From assembly GCA_025890175.1 (NCBI GenBank), contig JANPYM010000007.1, forward strand, positions 2,050,209-2,114,208: a stretch of 64,000 nucleotides of DNA, in the 5' to 3' direction. The translations under genes and the position numbers were made by a program. Of the stretch, positions 33,865-45,290 are shown piece by piece (the stretch's first letter is position 1; every line of letters begins with the position of its first letter). The notes below the pieces were generated by a model, which was not told the origin of the DNA, searched no databases, and saw nothing but the letters and a program-made list of their open reading frames with translations. This DNA comes from Ciborinia camelliae (taxonomy: Eukaryota > Ascomycota > Leotiomycetes > Helotiales > Sclerotiniaceae).

Positions 33865-36222
33865 ATGTTGAAAGCGGCTACCCCCAGACCATGGGTATGT
33901 TCCCGATGTGTCAAAAAGCAAATCCAATTGCGTCGAGGGCTTGCGACTGCTTCAACACAATACCGCGAACCTCGACCTGTACCCATAGACAATTCTGCTC
34001 CAGGCGCCAAACATGACGATAGAACATTACGGCAGATCTTTGACTCTCAGAATTTCTGGGCAGAGTTCTCTCAATCCTCAAAGCAAAGTTATAATAGCCC
34101 AGCTGTTGGACTTTTCCAGAATCGGTATCTTGTCAACCCCAGAGGATTCGAGGTTTTTGCGAACACGAGTCTGCGCAAGGCACAAAGGATTGTGGATAAA
34201 GTTTTGAGGGCCTCGACAGTCGAAGAATACAGGCAGGTCGCTAGAGATTTGGATCGTCTCAGTGATCTATTATGCCGGGTCATTGATTTGTCGGATTTCG
34301 TTCGAGCCACACACCCGAATGCAGCCATACAGTCAGCTGCGTCAAGAGCCTACGCAAAGATGTTTGAGTATATGAATGTTTTGAATACAACTACTGGACT
34401 GGATAAACAACTTGAGGTAGCCATGGGAACGCCAGAGATCGTGGCAGGATGGACAGAGGAAGAAGTGGTGGTCGCCGACATTCTGAGGAAAGATTTTGCG
34501 AAGTCGGCCATTGATCTGCCTCGTGCCCAGCGAGAAAAGTTTGTAGCTCTCTCGCAGGAAATCAGTGAAATTGGCCCTGAATTTGTTGATTATATGACCC
34601 CGGCGAAACCCTACTTGACCTTTCAGAGTAGTAGGCTGAAAGGCATGGATCCAATTCTTGTAAGGGAATATACCACATGGGGACAAACAAAACTACCAAC
34701 CACAGGAGGGGTAGCCGCAGCAGCTATTAGATCAGTTCAAAATGAAGAGGTTAGAAAAGAAATATTTATGGCCACTCGCACAGCTTCAAGCAATACAGTA
34801 CATAAGCTCGAGGAGCTGCTGCGCAAAAGAGCGGAGCTTGCCAAACTCTCGAGGTACGAAAGTTACTCTCACCTAGCTTTGGGAGACAAAATGGCCAAAA
34901 GTCCAGCATCCGTGTCACAGTTCTTGGAGGCATTAGCAAAGGACAATAGGCGGATTGTGGAAGGAGAAGTTTCCCAGCTCCTCACGGCTAAATTGTCGAA
35001 TCCCAATGCATCGTCCTCGGGTTTACAACCATGGGATAAAGATTATTACCTGTCACAAATTTTGGCTTCTATTCGTTCGAACTCTCGCAATTCCGATTTC
35101 CTTTCAGCATACTTCTCGCTTGGTACAGTCATGCAAGGACTCTCTAGGCTATTTACACGTCTCTATGGGGTTAGGCTTGCCCCTCATGAGACAATGCCGG
35201 GAGAAACATGGAACGCAGATGTTCGAAGATTAGATGTCATCTCTGAAACTGATGGCCATGTTGCTGTACTTTATTGCGATCTGTTTTCTCGTCCCGGAAA
35301 GTCTCCAAATCCTGCGCATTTTACGCTTCGCTGTTCTCGAGAGATCACAACGGCAGAGCTTGAAGAAGCTTCGACATTATCTCAAAATGGTTTATTCAAG
35401 AATGACGAAGAAGCTGCCAACGATGGGATGGCTACTTCAAAATCTTCGGGTGTTCTGAAGCAATTGCCAACCATAGCCCTCATCTGTGATTTCGTCACAA
35501 TGTCTGGAAAGTCCTCCCGCCCTGCACTTCTCAGTTTCAGCGAAGTACAAACGCTCTTTCATGAAATGGGCCATGCCATTCATTCCATTCTAGGGCGAAC
35601 ATCGCTCCAGAATGTTTCAGGGACTCGTTGTGCTACCGACTTTGCAGAGTTGCCCTCGGTCCTTATGGAACACTTCGCAGCAGATCCATCTGTGCTCTCT
35701 CTATTTGCGCGCCATTATGAAACTGATCAAGCGCTGCCATATGAGATGGTGGCCGAGAAACTGGCTCTAGACAAGCGTTTCGAAGGGTCTGATACAGAAA
35801 ACCAGATAATTCTTTCTATGCTTGACTTGGCTTATCATTCTGACCTGCCACTAAATCAATCTTTCAATTCGACAGAAATATACCATTCTTTGCAGCATAA
35901 ACATGGTGCTCTTCCTGTTGATCCTCCTGGAACGTGCTGGCAAGGATTCTTCGGGCATCTATTTGGATACGGTAGTACTTACTACAGTTATCTATTTGAT
36001 AGGGTTCTGGCGAGGAGAATTTGGCAAGTGGTGTTCCAAGGTGGAGAAGCCGGCGGTAGCGTTCACAGAGCCAATGGCGAGAAGATGAAAGAAGAAGTTC
36101 TGAAATGGGGTGGCGGTAGAGATCCTTGGAAATGTTTAGCTGGTGTACTTGATGATGGGCGAGTTGAGAATGGAGATGAGAAAGCCATGGCTATCGTCGG
36201 TAGCTGGGGAGTGAAGGAATAA
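33865..36222 (+). CDS. OCT1: mitochondrial intermediate peptidase Oct1
   Basis: Intronless, 785 aa, M3 family thimet-type metallopeptidase. The zinc site is 'LFHEMGHAIHS' with His566, Glu567 and His570; the third ligand should be the Glu in 'DFAELPSVLMEHF'. The N-terminus is an Arg-rich presequence ('MLKAATPRPWVCSRCVKKQI', 'RRGLATAST'). It removes an octapeptide from some imported matrix proteins after MPP cleavage. The first ATG in frame is 33865; an in-frame GTG lies three codons upstream. The downstream region 'GYGSTYYSYLFDRVLARRIW' is typical of the family. All catalytic residues are intact. Confidence 0.97.
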   Translation: MLKAATPRPWVCSRCVKKQIQLRRGLATASTQYREPRPVPIDNSAPGAKHDDRTLRQIFDSQNFWAEFSQSSKQSYNSPAVGLFQNRYLVNPRGFEVFANTSLRKAQRIVDKVLRASTVEEYRQVARDLDRLSDLLCRVIDLSDFVRATHPNAAIQSAASRAYAKMFEYMNVLNTTTGLDKQLEVAMGTPEIVAGWTEEEVVVADILRKDFAKSAIDLPRAQREKFVALSQEISEIGPEFVDYMTPAKPYLTFQSSRLKGMDPILVREYTTWGQTKLPTTGGVAAAAIRSVQNEEVRKEIFMATRTASSNTVHKLEELLRKRAELAKLSRYESYSHLALGDKMAKSPASVSQFLEALAKDNRRIVEGEVSQLLTAKLSNPNASSSGLQPWDKDYYLSQILASIRSNSRNSDFLSAYFSLGTVMQGLSRLFTRLYGVRLAPHETMPGETWNADVRRLDVISETDGHVAVLYCDLFSRPGKSPNPAHFTLRCSREITTAELEEASTLSQNGLFKNDEEAANDGMATSKSSGVLKQLPTIALICDFVTMSGKSSRPALLSFSEVQTLFHEMGHAIHSILGRTSLQNVSGTRCATDFAELPSVLMEHFAADPSVLSLFARHYETDQALPYEMVAEKLALDKRFEGSDTENQIILSMLDLAYHSDLPLNQSFNSTEIYHSLQHKHGALPVDPPGTCWQGFFGHLFGYGSTYYSYLFDRVLARRIWQVVFQGGEAGGSVHRANGEKMKEEVLKWGGGRDPWKCLAGVLDDGRVENGDEKAMAIVGSWGVKE

Positions 36223-37042
36223 CGTGAAATGTGCTCCATAGACCTTAAGCCCTACCTTGTTTGTATATATACCCTCAAGGTCAAATGTAAATTCATGTAA
36301 TGTTGCCAAAACTCACGTTGTACGCCAACCCCAATTCATCTTAAGTTATGAGGTTGCCGCCCATTGCAATCCGGCTATAGATATGAGAACGGAAGTTAGA
36401 TAACGGCCTATGTCCTAAATTAATCTCGAAGCATATTGAAATGTGGCTTAGGGATTTGAAGCGACAGTTAATTTATGACTGCTCTTCAGATGATAAATAT
36501 CCCGAAGATTGCCTTCCTGAGTTTCTGAGGCATCCATCCCACGTGATACGCAATGACAGTCGATTCAAAATTTGCAATACTAACATGGCTATCGACTTGT
36601 TGGCTCCCAACGGTTCCACAAGTGTTTAGTCTGAGGATGAAATAGTCCTGATGCTGCACCATAGAACTTTTATATTTAAAGTTCTGTATGAATGCAGATG
36701 GCTTTTAATTTATGCTTTCGAAGAAGGGATAATCTAATGCCACTTTTCCTTGCTGCAACTTTCTTGAAATAACGAAACACCCTTCTCTCTCCCTCGCCTA
36801 ATTCTTTATTGGCAACTTACTGAGACTTTCTATTGTTGAACAGCCTTTTGAATAATAAAACGACCATTCTGATCTCTCTAGATTGGTCCCTTCATGGCAA
36901 CCTAATGCGATTTCCAATTCAACAGATTTTTGAATAATCATACACTCTTCTAGTTCACCCCGCCTAATCTTACCTCTCATCGTTATACATCTGTTTTAAC
37001 TTTTGACGTTGAAATGCCCCACCTAGTCCACCTGGGCAGCTT
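36223..37042. other. intergenic, no gene seen
   Basis: 3' flank of OCT1 at the left. A 62-codon frame at 36441-36629 has no support from splice sites or family. Confidence 0.5.
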
Positions 37043-37972
37043 TCACTGACCTGCAGTCCTGAAATTCGGAAGAGGAGTCAGGGGCGTAACATTCGAGACT
37101 GAACAAACGATTCCCTTGCCATGAAAAGCTCGCTTAGCAGTTTCTAGAATTCGATTCCGCTCCTCTAATTCATCCTCTGCGGAATAACCTTTATCCACGG
37201 AAATCAATTGCACTTCTGCTAGGAGCGGGAGTGATGTGGGTAACGTGCGTGCAAAATTTAGAACTTCCTCGGTCCAAGTCTGCTTTCGAATAATTTGAGG
37301 GCACTGGCACGAATCATGCCAGTGTCCTAAAGGATAGACTAGTCCTAAGTATTCCAACGATTTTGGTAGTAATTCTTCAATGTTGCGTTCTATTAGATGT
37401 CCTGCTGGTCGTCCACACAATGCAGCCGGATCAATTGTCAGCGTGGTCATTACCTGGAAGTCCACAAAAGAGTATGGAATGGAAATTATTCTCTGTGAAT
37501 TAAGATGATGTACCAGAAAGTCGGGAATATAATTTGGACAACAGGTGTGGTGATCAAGCCGTAGATCAAGTTCCTTCAGATTGCCTTTATGCGGGGTCAA
37601 TATTTCTCGAATACCTCTGTTTACATTATACAGGATTGGGTATCTCGCCTCATCTATGGGCAAATTCATTCTCTTAGACTCGTCACTTTTAAATGACCAA
37701 AAAAGCTCGTGAGTCCATCTGAATCTCACTAGTTTCCTCAAAGTCGAGAGTATGCACCCAACGTGATCCCATGTCAGTGGACTGCGATCAAAAGCAACAT
37801 CTGTAATTACGGAATCCGTGATTAATCCAATGTTTCCTTCATTATGCCCCACTGATGCCGAATCTGAAACCTTTCTCTTTTCCCACTCGTTCCTATCGTT
37901 GAGTCCGGTTATTGATCGGCCGGCAGAATAGTTGGCAGAGTCTAAAGCGGGCGATGTAACACTGTGAGACAC
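37043..37972 (-). CDS. LRR/F-box-type hypothetical protein, 5' end unresolved
   Basis: Open frame of about 309 codons without an ATG at its start (the first in-frame codon after the stop is GTG; the first ATG is at 'RMNLPID'). An acceptor-like 'TGCATTAG' sits exactly at the left end, so an upstream exon is expected but none fits by phase. Leu-spaced segments ('VGCILSTLRKLVRFRW', 'HKGNLKELDLRLDHH', 'LLPKSLEYLGLVYPLG', 'SLPLLAEVQLISVDKG') resemble the leucine-rich part of fungal F-box proteins; an F-box would lie in the missing part. It may be complete with undetected exons or truncated. The stop lies 2 nt inside a GTCAGT donor-like sequence. Confidence 0.5.
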   Translation of the reverse strand: MSHSVTSPALDSANYSAGRSITGLNDRNEWEKRKVSDSASVGHNEGNIGLITDSVITDVAFDRSPLTWDHVGCILSTLRKLVRFRWTHELFWSFKSDESKRMNLPIDEARYPILYNVNRGIREILTPHKGNLKELDLRLDHHTCCPNYIPDFLVHHLNSQRIISIPYSFVDFQVMTTLTIDPAALCGRPAGHLIERNIEELLPKSLEYLGLVYPLGHWHDSCQCPQIIRKQTWTEEVLNFARTLPTSLPLLAEVQLISVDKGYSAEDELEERNRILETAKRAFHGKGIVCSVSNVTPLTPLPNFRTAGQ

Positions 37973-38315
37973 TAATGCACAGCAAATCCAATGAACATCA
38001 ATGAACCCGTTCTAATCCTACCAGGATATTATTTTTTTGGGTTTTCCGACATGAGGTCGAATCTTTTGAAAACAACCATGCAACATGGGACATTCAAAAA
38101 TACCTATGAAATGGAGTCGATGTAGGACCCAACCTATCCGGATGGGCAAAATATAGTACAAAAGCCAAACAATGCAACTTGCTTACAAAGTGGTTCCTTC
38201 TGCATATGGAGGCTGATTCTTAGCCATGCATGAAGTCATGCAGTGTGACGGATCTCCCCATGTAAAGAATTTTATTGGTTGGCGACAGACCTAAAGCGGG
38301 AATGGAGTGGTACAG
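37973..38315. other. intergenic between divergent genes
   Basis: Should include the P450 promoter and possibly the missing 5' exon of the LRR-like gene. Only very short frames occur. Confidence 0.5.
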
Positions 38316-40147
38316 ATGAGAGCTGCTATACTATATCTTCATTCTCTGCTCCCAAGATATGGTTACGTTTCTCTTTCTCTCCTCACCACATTAGCTAAAA
38401 TGGGAGTTCTCGCTGCAATATCTGGATTACTATCTCAAATCGACCTGTTGATATGTGTATATGTGATCGCTGCATACACACTAACTTTGGTACTATATAG
38501 ACTATATTTTAGTCCCCTCTCCTCATTTCCTGGCCCAAAATTGACAGCCGCGACTGAATGGTACGAGATATACTACCAGCTCGTAAAAGGCGGACAGTTC
38601 TTTCGGAAACTCCCTGAGTGGCATGAGCAATATGGTTAGTCCCTCGATCCAATATTTTCCTCTACTAAAGGTGAAAAGGCCCTATTGTCCGCATAAATCC
38701 TACCGAACTTCACATCAGCGACCCTGAATTCTATGACACAATATACACTACTGACAGACGCGATAAACTTCCCCTTCATTCGTCTCTTCCCACCGTTCCA
38801 TCCTCTGGTCAATCCACAATAGATCACTTCCTTCATCGACGACGACGTGCGGCACTCAATCCTTTCTTCTCTAAGCCCAACATTCAAAGATTCGTTCCTT
38901 TCATTCAATCTCGTGTCGATATCTTAACTAATCGAATCAATAACGAATACAAAGGTACCGGTAAAGTTCTGAACCTTGGAGATGTTTTTTCATGCTATAC
39001 GACGGATGTGGTAATGGAGTGTAGTTTTGGTACCAATTATGGATTTTGTGAAAAAGAGGGCTTTACGTCTGATTTTATGGTGGCTGTCGCTGGATTGTTA
39101 AATGTGATGCACTGGACAGAGAGTTTCCCTTTTTTGGCGGTAATTATAAACTGGATGCTTGCTTTGCCATATGGTATTTTAAAGAAGATTGTACCGGAGA
39201 AATCGATGCCAGTTCTAGTCTGGCTTGAGGTAAAGTTGATATTGCAAGAGCAAGAATTTCAACGATGCTGATTTGAAATAGGATCTCAGAGTTGAATTGA
39301 GAGGAGTAATGTATGGAACGAAGGAGAAGAATGATGCTTCTCGACCGACAATATTCCACGAGATCATAAAATCTGACCTCCCCCCGGAAGAAAAAACCGA
39401 GCAGAGGCTTCATGAAGAAGCACAAGTAGTTGTTGGTGCTGGAGTAGAGACTACAAAATGGACATTAACCGTCGCGATGTTTCATCTTCTGGACAAACCG
39501 GAACTTCTATCTAGACTACGAGCGGAGATTCTCACAGTGTTTCCAGACCCATCATCTCCTCCCTCATTAGCGACACTTGAGAAATTACCTTATTTGACAG
39601 CAGTTGGGCAAGAAGGTAATGTAAACATCGATTTTGGTAAATATCATGCCGATTCTCTAATATAATCTTGGGTGGAATAGCAATTCGGCTTTCCATGGGA
39701 CCAGTTCAACACCTTCCCCGTCTAGCACACAAACCCCTCCCATACACCGATCCAACGACAGGACGCACCTACATAATCCCGGCCGGTACTCCATTATCGT
39801 GTGCCACGCCTATCATTCATCATAACGAATCGATTTTCCCCTCATCTCATTCCTTCATTCCAGAACGATGGCTTTCGGATCCCATCACTGGCATACCCCC
39901 CAAAGTTAAAACTCAATCAGGCGAAGAAAAACCATTATCAAAATATCTCGTCAGCTTCTCGAAAGGTAGTAGACAATGCTTAGGGATGAATCTAGCATAT
40001 GCGGAGCTATATATTGCACTTGCGTGTTTCGTAAGAAGATGCGAGTTCGAGTTGTGGGAAACGAAACATGAAGCTGTGGAATTATGGGCTGAATATCTCA
40101 TTACAGTTACTAAACCGGGTACTGGAGTCAGAGTAAAGGTTCTCTGA
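38316..40147 (+). CDS. cytochrome P450 monooxygenase
   Basis: Exons 38316-38634, 38679-39229, 39282-39615 and 39681-40147 sum to 1671 nt, 556 aa. An N-terminal membrane anchor ('[20 protein letters not shown]') precedes the Pro-rich hinge '[12 protein letters not shown]'. The I helix has the oxygen-activation motif 'AGVETT' (343-348), the K helix Glu401-x-x-Arg404, then 'FIPERW' and heme loop '[11 protein letters not shown]' with ligand Cys501. All motifs are intact, so an active ER-bound enzyme is likely. It resembles the trichodiene oxygenase/pisatin demethylase-like group of fungal P450s by 'YLTAV.QE..RLS.GP' and 'SFPGPKL' (family impression). Met at 38400 is an alternative start. No terpene synthase, PKS or NRPS gene is near, so substrate is unknown. 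Confidence 0.93.
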
Positions 40148-41070
40148 TGAGATGAAAGAAAGAAAATGCTTGATGATGTAAATGTGGAGTTCTGATAGCA
40201 GCGACAAGCTATGGTTGCAATGGATGAAGCTTTCCTGTGCCGATGTGGATATCTCTGAGCAAGAGATTCTACCGGGCTATCATCCTAGCTTCAAAGATAT
40301 GAATTTCGTAATATATATCCCGGCGTACCGGATTACGGACATTTGCAAGACATGTTCTATGTACGCTCGGATTCTCTGTGTCCATAGACTCCGTATTCAG
40401 CCTTGATGAGATTTCTTTTTTGATAGTTCCACGGCATTGCGCTACTGTAACTTGAACTGCAGGTCCATGCACTCACTGTTCTTCCGTATTCTTCACTGTC
40501 GAGATTCAGTATCGTCAATTTGTATCGGAATTAAGATATTCTCTAGAATAGTATCTTCACGATTCAATTCATCCATGCCGGACCATTCCGTAGCAAAAGA
40601 AGCGATCAAAAAAACCCCTCCACCTCCTCCTGTCAACCCCACCAATTCCCGCCCTTATCCCCTGAAGCCCGAAAATATCGCCCCCGATACCCACTATCGA
40701 TAGCCTAAGCGTTCACTGAGCAACACCTAAACAAGGTTTAAACCCCCCATCTGTCGATCTCCCGCACTGAAGTTTCAGCCGTGAAGATCCACCCCAGCTT
40801 TCCTATTGCGCCTTCCATTTTCTAGCTCGCTCCATGCGAAAAACACATCTAGGTAGGTAGATAAAGAGTTTAAACCATATATGTAGCTTCGTTTTGCTAT
40901 ATTTTCTTTCGTGTTTTCTAGATTCTATTTCCTTTCTTGCAGTGTACAATTTCTCCTGCCGTCGTCGCTGTCCGTTCGCTTTTGTGTGTGATATCATCGT
41001 GTGTTTATATTGCGTGTGCAAATGCGAAAGGAAAGCAAATCAATCATTACCAAAGATTCGACACGATACG
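40148..41070. other. intergenic, one small Pro-rich frame
   Basis: A 42-codon frame from the ATG at 40575 ('MPDHSVAKEAIKKTPPPPPV') has no supporting evidence. The right end (40730-41070) is CT-rich and is probably the long 5' leader of the WSC gene. Confidence 0.45.
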
Positions 41071-41733
41071 ATGCCACTCCTATACAATACAATGACGCGA
41101 AGCCCCTCTTTCATAGCGATTTTTATCGCCTTCTTATCTTTTGCCTGCTTCACATTCGCTCAAACTTCAACACCCTCTGCAACCTCAACCTCCTCCACAG
41201 CTACGGCAGCAATCGTGCCAAGCTCATCCTCCTACACATATCTTGGCTGTTATAACGAAACTAGCAATACGAATAGTACCGGGGGGTTAAGAGCTCTTCA
41301 TGGTGGTGTTACGGAGGCCTTGGATGTTATGACTGTACCGCTGTGTACGTCATTTTGTAAATCAAATGGTTATGCCTATGCTGGGATTGAATATACTAGG
41401 TTTGTCCCTCTCCCCACCTGCTTTAACATTCCCGCACAAATAACCTCATCAAACACTATAAAGAGTTAATAAGATCTAACACCCCGTCCCACCAGAGAAT
41501 GCTACTGCGCGCAATACCTCTCGGCCCTCTCGCCCAAAGTTGATGATTCAAACTGCAATCTCCCGTGCTCGGGAAATTCGAGTCAGATCTGTGGTGGTTC
41601 GTGGACGTTATCGGTTTATTTAAAGGATAGTGGTGAGAAGGGGACTGCGGGGAGTGGGAAACGCGAATTGGGTGGGAATCAGGCGGTTTTGGCGTTGGGG
41701 GTGGCGTTTTTGGGTCTGCTGGTTTTGTGTTAG
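41071..41733 (+). CDS. WSC-domain cell-surface protein, probable GPI anchor
   Basis: Exons 41071-41399 and 41496-41733 sum to 567 nt, 188 aa. A signal peptide ('FIAIFIAFLSFACFTFAQ') is followed by a Ser/Thr-rich linker and one WSC domain: 'YTYLGCYNET', 'CTSFCKSNGYAYAGIEYTRECYCAQYL', 'NCNLPCSGNSSQICGG'. Eight Cys of the domain are present. The C-terminus ends in a hydrophobic run ('AVLALGVAFLGLLVLC') directly at the stop, typical of GPI attachment. WSC domains bind glycans; proteins of this type sit in the cell wall or plasma membrane. Met at 41092 gives an equally good signal peptide. The intron has a GTTTGT donor and CACCAG acceptor. Confidence 0.88.
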
Positions 41734-42452
41734 GGATGGGAAGGGATGGGTGATGGGTGGATAAATAAAACCGAAATGGAAGAATAGGATATTGAGGACA
41801 TGGCGGGACTGGTAATGGTAATGGCAAGATTACATAGGCCAATGGGAGCGCGGATTCGGGATAGATGCCAGTGAAGATGGTATTCTTGTATGGAGTTTGT
41901 AATTATGGATTTTGATCTCGATATCTAGTGTCCTTTTGGGTAAGGTTAATAGACAGCGTTTCTGGATACAAGAAAGTGTGGATTCAAGCTCAAAGTGTTG
42001 TATTGGGCGATTGGTAGACTCGTTTGGTGGTACTATTATATTAGTACGTAACCATCACAGGTACTCGTTAGTATATATGATGAACCCATATATTTTATTT
42101 TTTGTTCTCTTAACTTACCTTGCCTTGCTTCGTCTCTCTGCCCTTTTTCTATGTCAGAATTTCTTGTTGTCCATCTCTTCCTTTATTGGGTTTTAAATCG
42201 TGTTTCCCCCCAAAAGCTGCTATGCAAAACATGTCCGGCGTGAAAGAAATATCTTGAGCTTGAGCGTGAAACTATAGCCATACTCCCCTGAATATTTCTC
42301 CTTCTATTCAATTTCGTCAATATCATAAATGTATTGGAGATTGAACCCCCATATTTTGACATCCTCCAGAAAATACCAAGGTATTATATAAACATCCCTT
42401 CGTATCAATCAGTTCGGTGATATCAACTGGATATCTATAATTATTATTATTT

Positions 42453-42596
42453 TTGTTGTAAGAACACGTGAAATACACATTCACCGTATGGGGTATATGC
42501 TACGGATACGAAACTAGCGTTTCACGTTAGTTCCGTATCCTGTAGTATATAATCCTTATACGATTAATGTACATACTATACACAATAATACAACAG
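42453..42596. mobile_element. palindromic MITE-like element, complete copy
   Basis: About 144 bp. The left arm begins 'TTGTTGTAAGAACA' and contains 'CTACGGATACGAAACTAGCG'; the right arm 'CGTTAGTTCCGTATCCTGTA' runs to 'CAATAATACAACA'. The arms are inverted complements of each other (TIR about 65 bp). No coding capacity. A second copy lies at 57842-57987. Confidence 0.85.
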
Positions 42597-43059
42597 TTTT
42601 AACATGTCTTCAAAAAAGGTGGAACATACAGACAAAATGAAGGGAAAACACAAGGGAGATATCTTGGCAAAAGCCATATACTCCCCTCAAAACCCCCAGA
42701 ACCCTTTAATTCCATTCTCATTGGTATTCTGTGTAAATGATTTTGGTATATCGTTGTACTTGTGATAGAGAAAGAACTTGATTGATATATACTTACAGGT
42801 TAAGTGTTTTAAGTTTCCATCCTCTGGGGGTAAGATAGAGAACTCTTCTTTTTGGGTTTAACTTTGGTTAGGGATGGATGTTTTGGGTGACTAGAAATAT
42901 TAGAGTGGAGATCCGAGACTTTTGGGTGTGTAGACGTAAGACAAGAAGTTGGAGTTGTCTAAACTGAAACTAATATAAGGTTTTGAAATGCTTTGGTTTA
43001 TTAGGATAGAGTGGAAATGTTTGGAGGTTGAGATCATGTACATAGGAAAAGTAAAGGGG

Positions 43060-43830
43060 CAACTCAAATCGCTTGATTGATGAAGAATACCTCGGGAAAA
43101 GTCACTCATCCCTTCATATTCATCCATACCAACTAATTTAACCCAAAATTCTAAGAATTTTAAATGAAGAAAGAATAGTTAGAAGAATATGAATATTAGC
43201 CTTGCAGCTTTTTTTAAAAAGAAAGTGACTGGTTTTCATCATCGATATTTGTGTATAAGTTTGCCTGCATTTCTAGCAATGTATTCGTTCACGCTCTAGA
43301 TTTTTCTGAAAGGGATGAAAATAAACATAAAAAGAACAAGAACAAGAACATGAAAAGAAAAGAAAAGATAAAATCTCAGAACAAGTCACTCATCCAGACA
43401 TATCTATTCTAACTATTATGACCCAAAATTCAAAGAATCTCAAGTGTGAAATAGTCGGCAGGATATGAATAATAACTTTTCTTTAAAAAAAAGTGACTGA
43501 TTTTCATCATCGAAATTATTCCCCGTGTTGAGTCTTGTGCCCCTAGTAATGTATTCATTCACACCTAGAGTATCCTGCGCCACCAGGAAAAGGATGATAT
43601 TAAACATGAAAAGGAAAGGAAATGGGACTCGGATAATCTCAGAAGAAGTTGTTCATCCCTTCACCATTCACCTGGTGAATTCTTTTGGTGTCTTTTTGGT
43701 ATCTTTATGGGAGACTAGTTTTCATCATTGATATTGGTATGACTTTAGTTGTAAGATTTTTTGTCCTCTACTCATCCGTTAAGTGATGCAGAGGAAGGGA
43801 TGAAATAAAAACATGAAAAAGGGACAGATC
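43060..43830. repeat. three diverged direct repeats, about 250 bp each
   Basis: Units begin near 43085, 43378 and 43635 with 'GTCACTCATCC' or 'GTTGTTCATCC', then (A/T)ACCCAAAATTC, 'GTTTTCATCATCGATATT', 'AATGTATTCATTCACACCTA' and 'GGATGAAA...AAACATGAAAA'. The third unit is shortened in the middle. They are non-coding. Confidence 0.8.
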
Positions 43831-44018
43831 AAAGGAAACTTAAGGGAATAATCCCAAAAAATGCCACTAGTCCCCATTAATTCCGTCCGAAGACTAGAAA
43901 TTAAACTTGGATTTTTCTTCTTGAAGAGGTCAAGTATGGTTTGGAGGACGTATTGATGTACTAGACGTCAGTTAGTATATTGTATAAACGGAGGAGGAAG
44001 GGTGGGATGAAAAAAGCC

Positions 44019-44098
44019 GGGAGGAAGAGGAGCTGGGAGGAACAGGAGGCGGGAGGAATAGGGGCTGGAAGGAATAGGAGTTGGGAGGAAGAGGAGCC
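44019..44098. repeat. 16-bp purine-rich minisatellite, five copies
   Basis: Consensus GGGAGGAATAGGAGCT repeated five times in register, followed by a degenerate unit. One strand is almost entirely purine. Confidence 0.95.
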
Positions 44099-44400
44099 GA
44101 AAGAAAAAGAAAGACTACAATAAAAAGGTCAGATAAGAATCGAGGAAAATATTTTGAGAAAGAAATGAGAAGAGAGCTGGGGGATTGGGAGCCTCTTTAT
44201 ACATAAACTTTATGAACAAAGTTGGGGCTAAGGGTTCGCTTCGGTTAGGGAACCAGGGGGTAGTGCGGGGTAGTGACTCGTGACTTATGACTAGTGACTA
44301 GTGACTAGTTTAGAACTATAACAATGATAGGTTAGTTTTATAACTTAGATCTTCATTGAATTTCTTGACTTCCGAGTTCCTATTGGTGGCTTCAATACAT

Positions 44401-44505
44401 AGGTAGTGTTGATATAAAGTAGTTCTACATACACTAGCTTAGTCGTCGAGCTAAGTTCTATGGAACCTTTGATTCCATAGAACTTAGCTTGATACACAAT
44501 AATAT
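44401..44505. mobile_element. dispersed repeat carrying a perfect hairpin
   Basis: 'AGTAGTTCTACATACACTAG' and 'GATACACAATAATA' match, in reverse orientation, the right end of the window. Between them lies a 17-bp perfect stem 'AGCTAAGTTCTATGGAA' / 'TTCCATAGAACTTAGCT' with a 7-nt loop (44449-44489), absent from the other copy. Confidence 0.75.
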
Positions 44506-45144
44506 AATGATTAATAGGTAGGCACCTAAGGGAAAAATGGATAGTGCTTTAGCTAATTACATTTTAGATTCCATACTATACGGGATATGTATGAAGAAAT
44601 CAATACCCCGATCAACATCACTCTTCCCTTCTCCCGTGGTGATTCAATAGTTAGGTACGTAAGTAAGTAGGTAAGTAACCCACCGTTATCAAAGTGAGGC
44701 GAACAGAAAATCGATTTTTGGCACGACTCTTCTCAAGACTAAACCTAAAAACCGGGTTTTCCCATCCTTACCTTATTTTTTGTTGATATTTATGATCATG
44801 AGGCTCATGAACGAACACGAATACTAGCCTTCTCCGCTCGCTCGGGGATATTTCTATAGACTAGCACTAGCCGGATTGATGGATGTTCATGGGGCTTCAT
44901 TTGAACATCTCCTTTTACTTTTGTGTACTAGTGAGCTTATTAAATAATGAAATTGTCAATTATATTACCAGGAGAGGGTTAGAGAGACGATAGTAGGAAA
45001 CTAACTATCTAGCTATCTCTTTTGCTATTTGGAAGCCGCTGATCTGCCTGTAAAAAGTGGCAGGGGCCTTGAGTTTTTCAAGATATACTAGCTAAATAAC
45101 TTGTAAATGCACTTCGTTATCTATCAATTACGTTTCTTACGTGC

Positions 45145-45290
45145 ACTTCCAAGCAATTTTTACCCCGGGTGTCGATGGAATGAATGGCCTAAATCGTACT
45201 AAAACTTGCTTCGACCTCGATAAAATCAACAAAGCCTAACTAGATTCAGTCGAAGCTATTTCGGCCATTCAAAGCTCTTCCTTAGACCTT
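45145..45290. repeat. dispersed repeat, copy 1
   Basis: Shares 'CCATTCAAAGC', 'TTTCG(G/A)CCATTC', 'GATAAAATC/AATAAAATC' and flanking order with 56911-57062. Differences are mostly C/T and G/A, as expected for RIP-type mutation. Confidence 0.65.
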
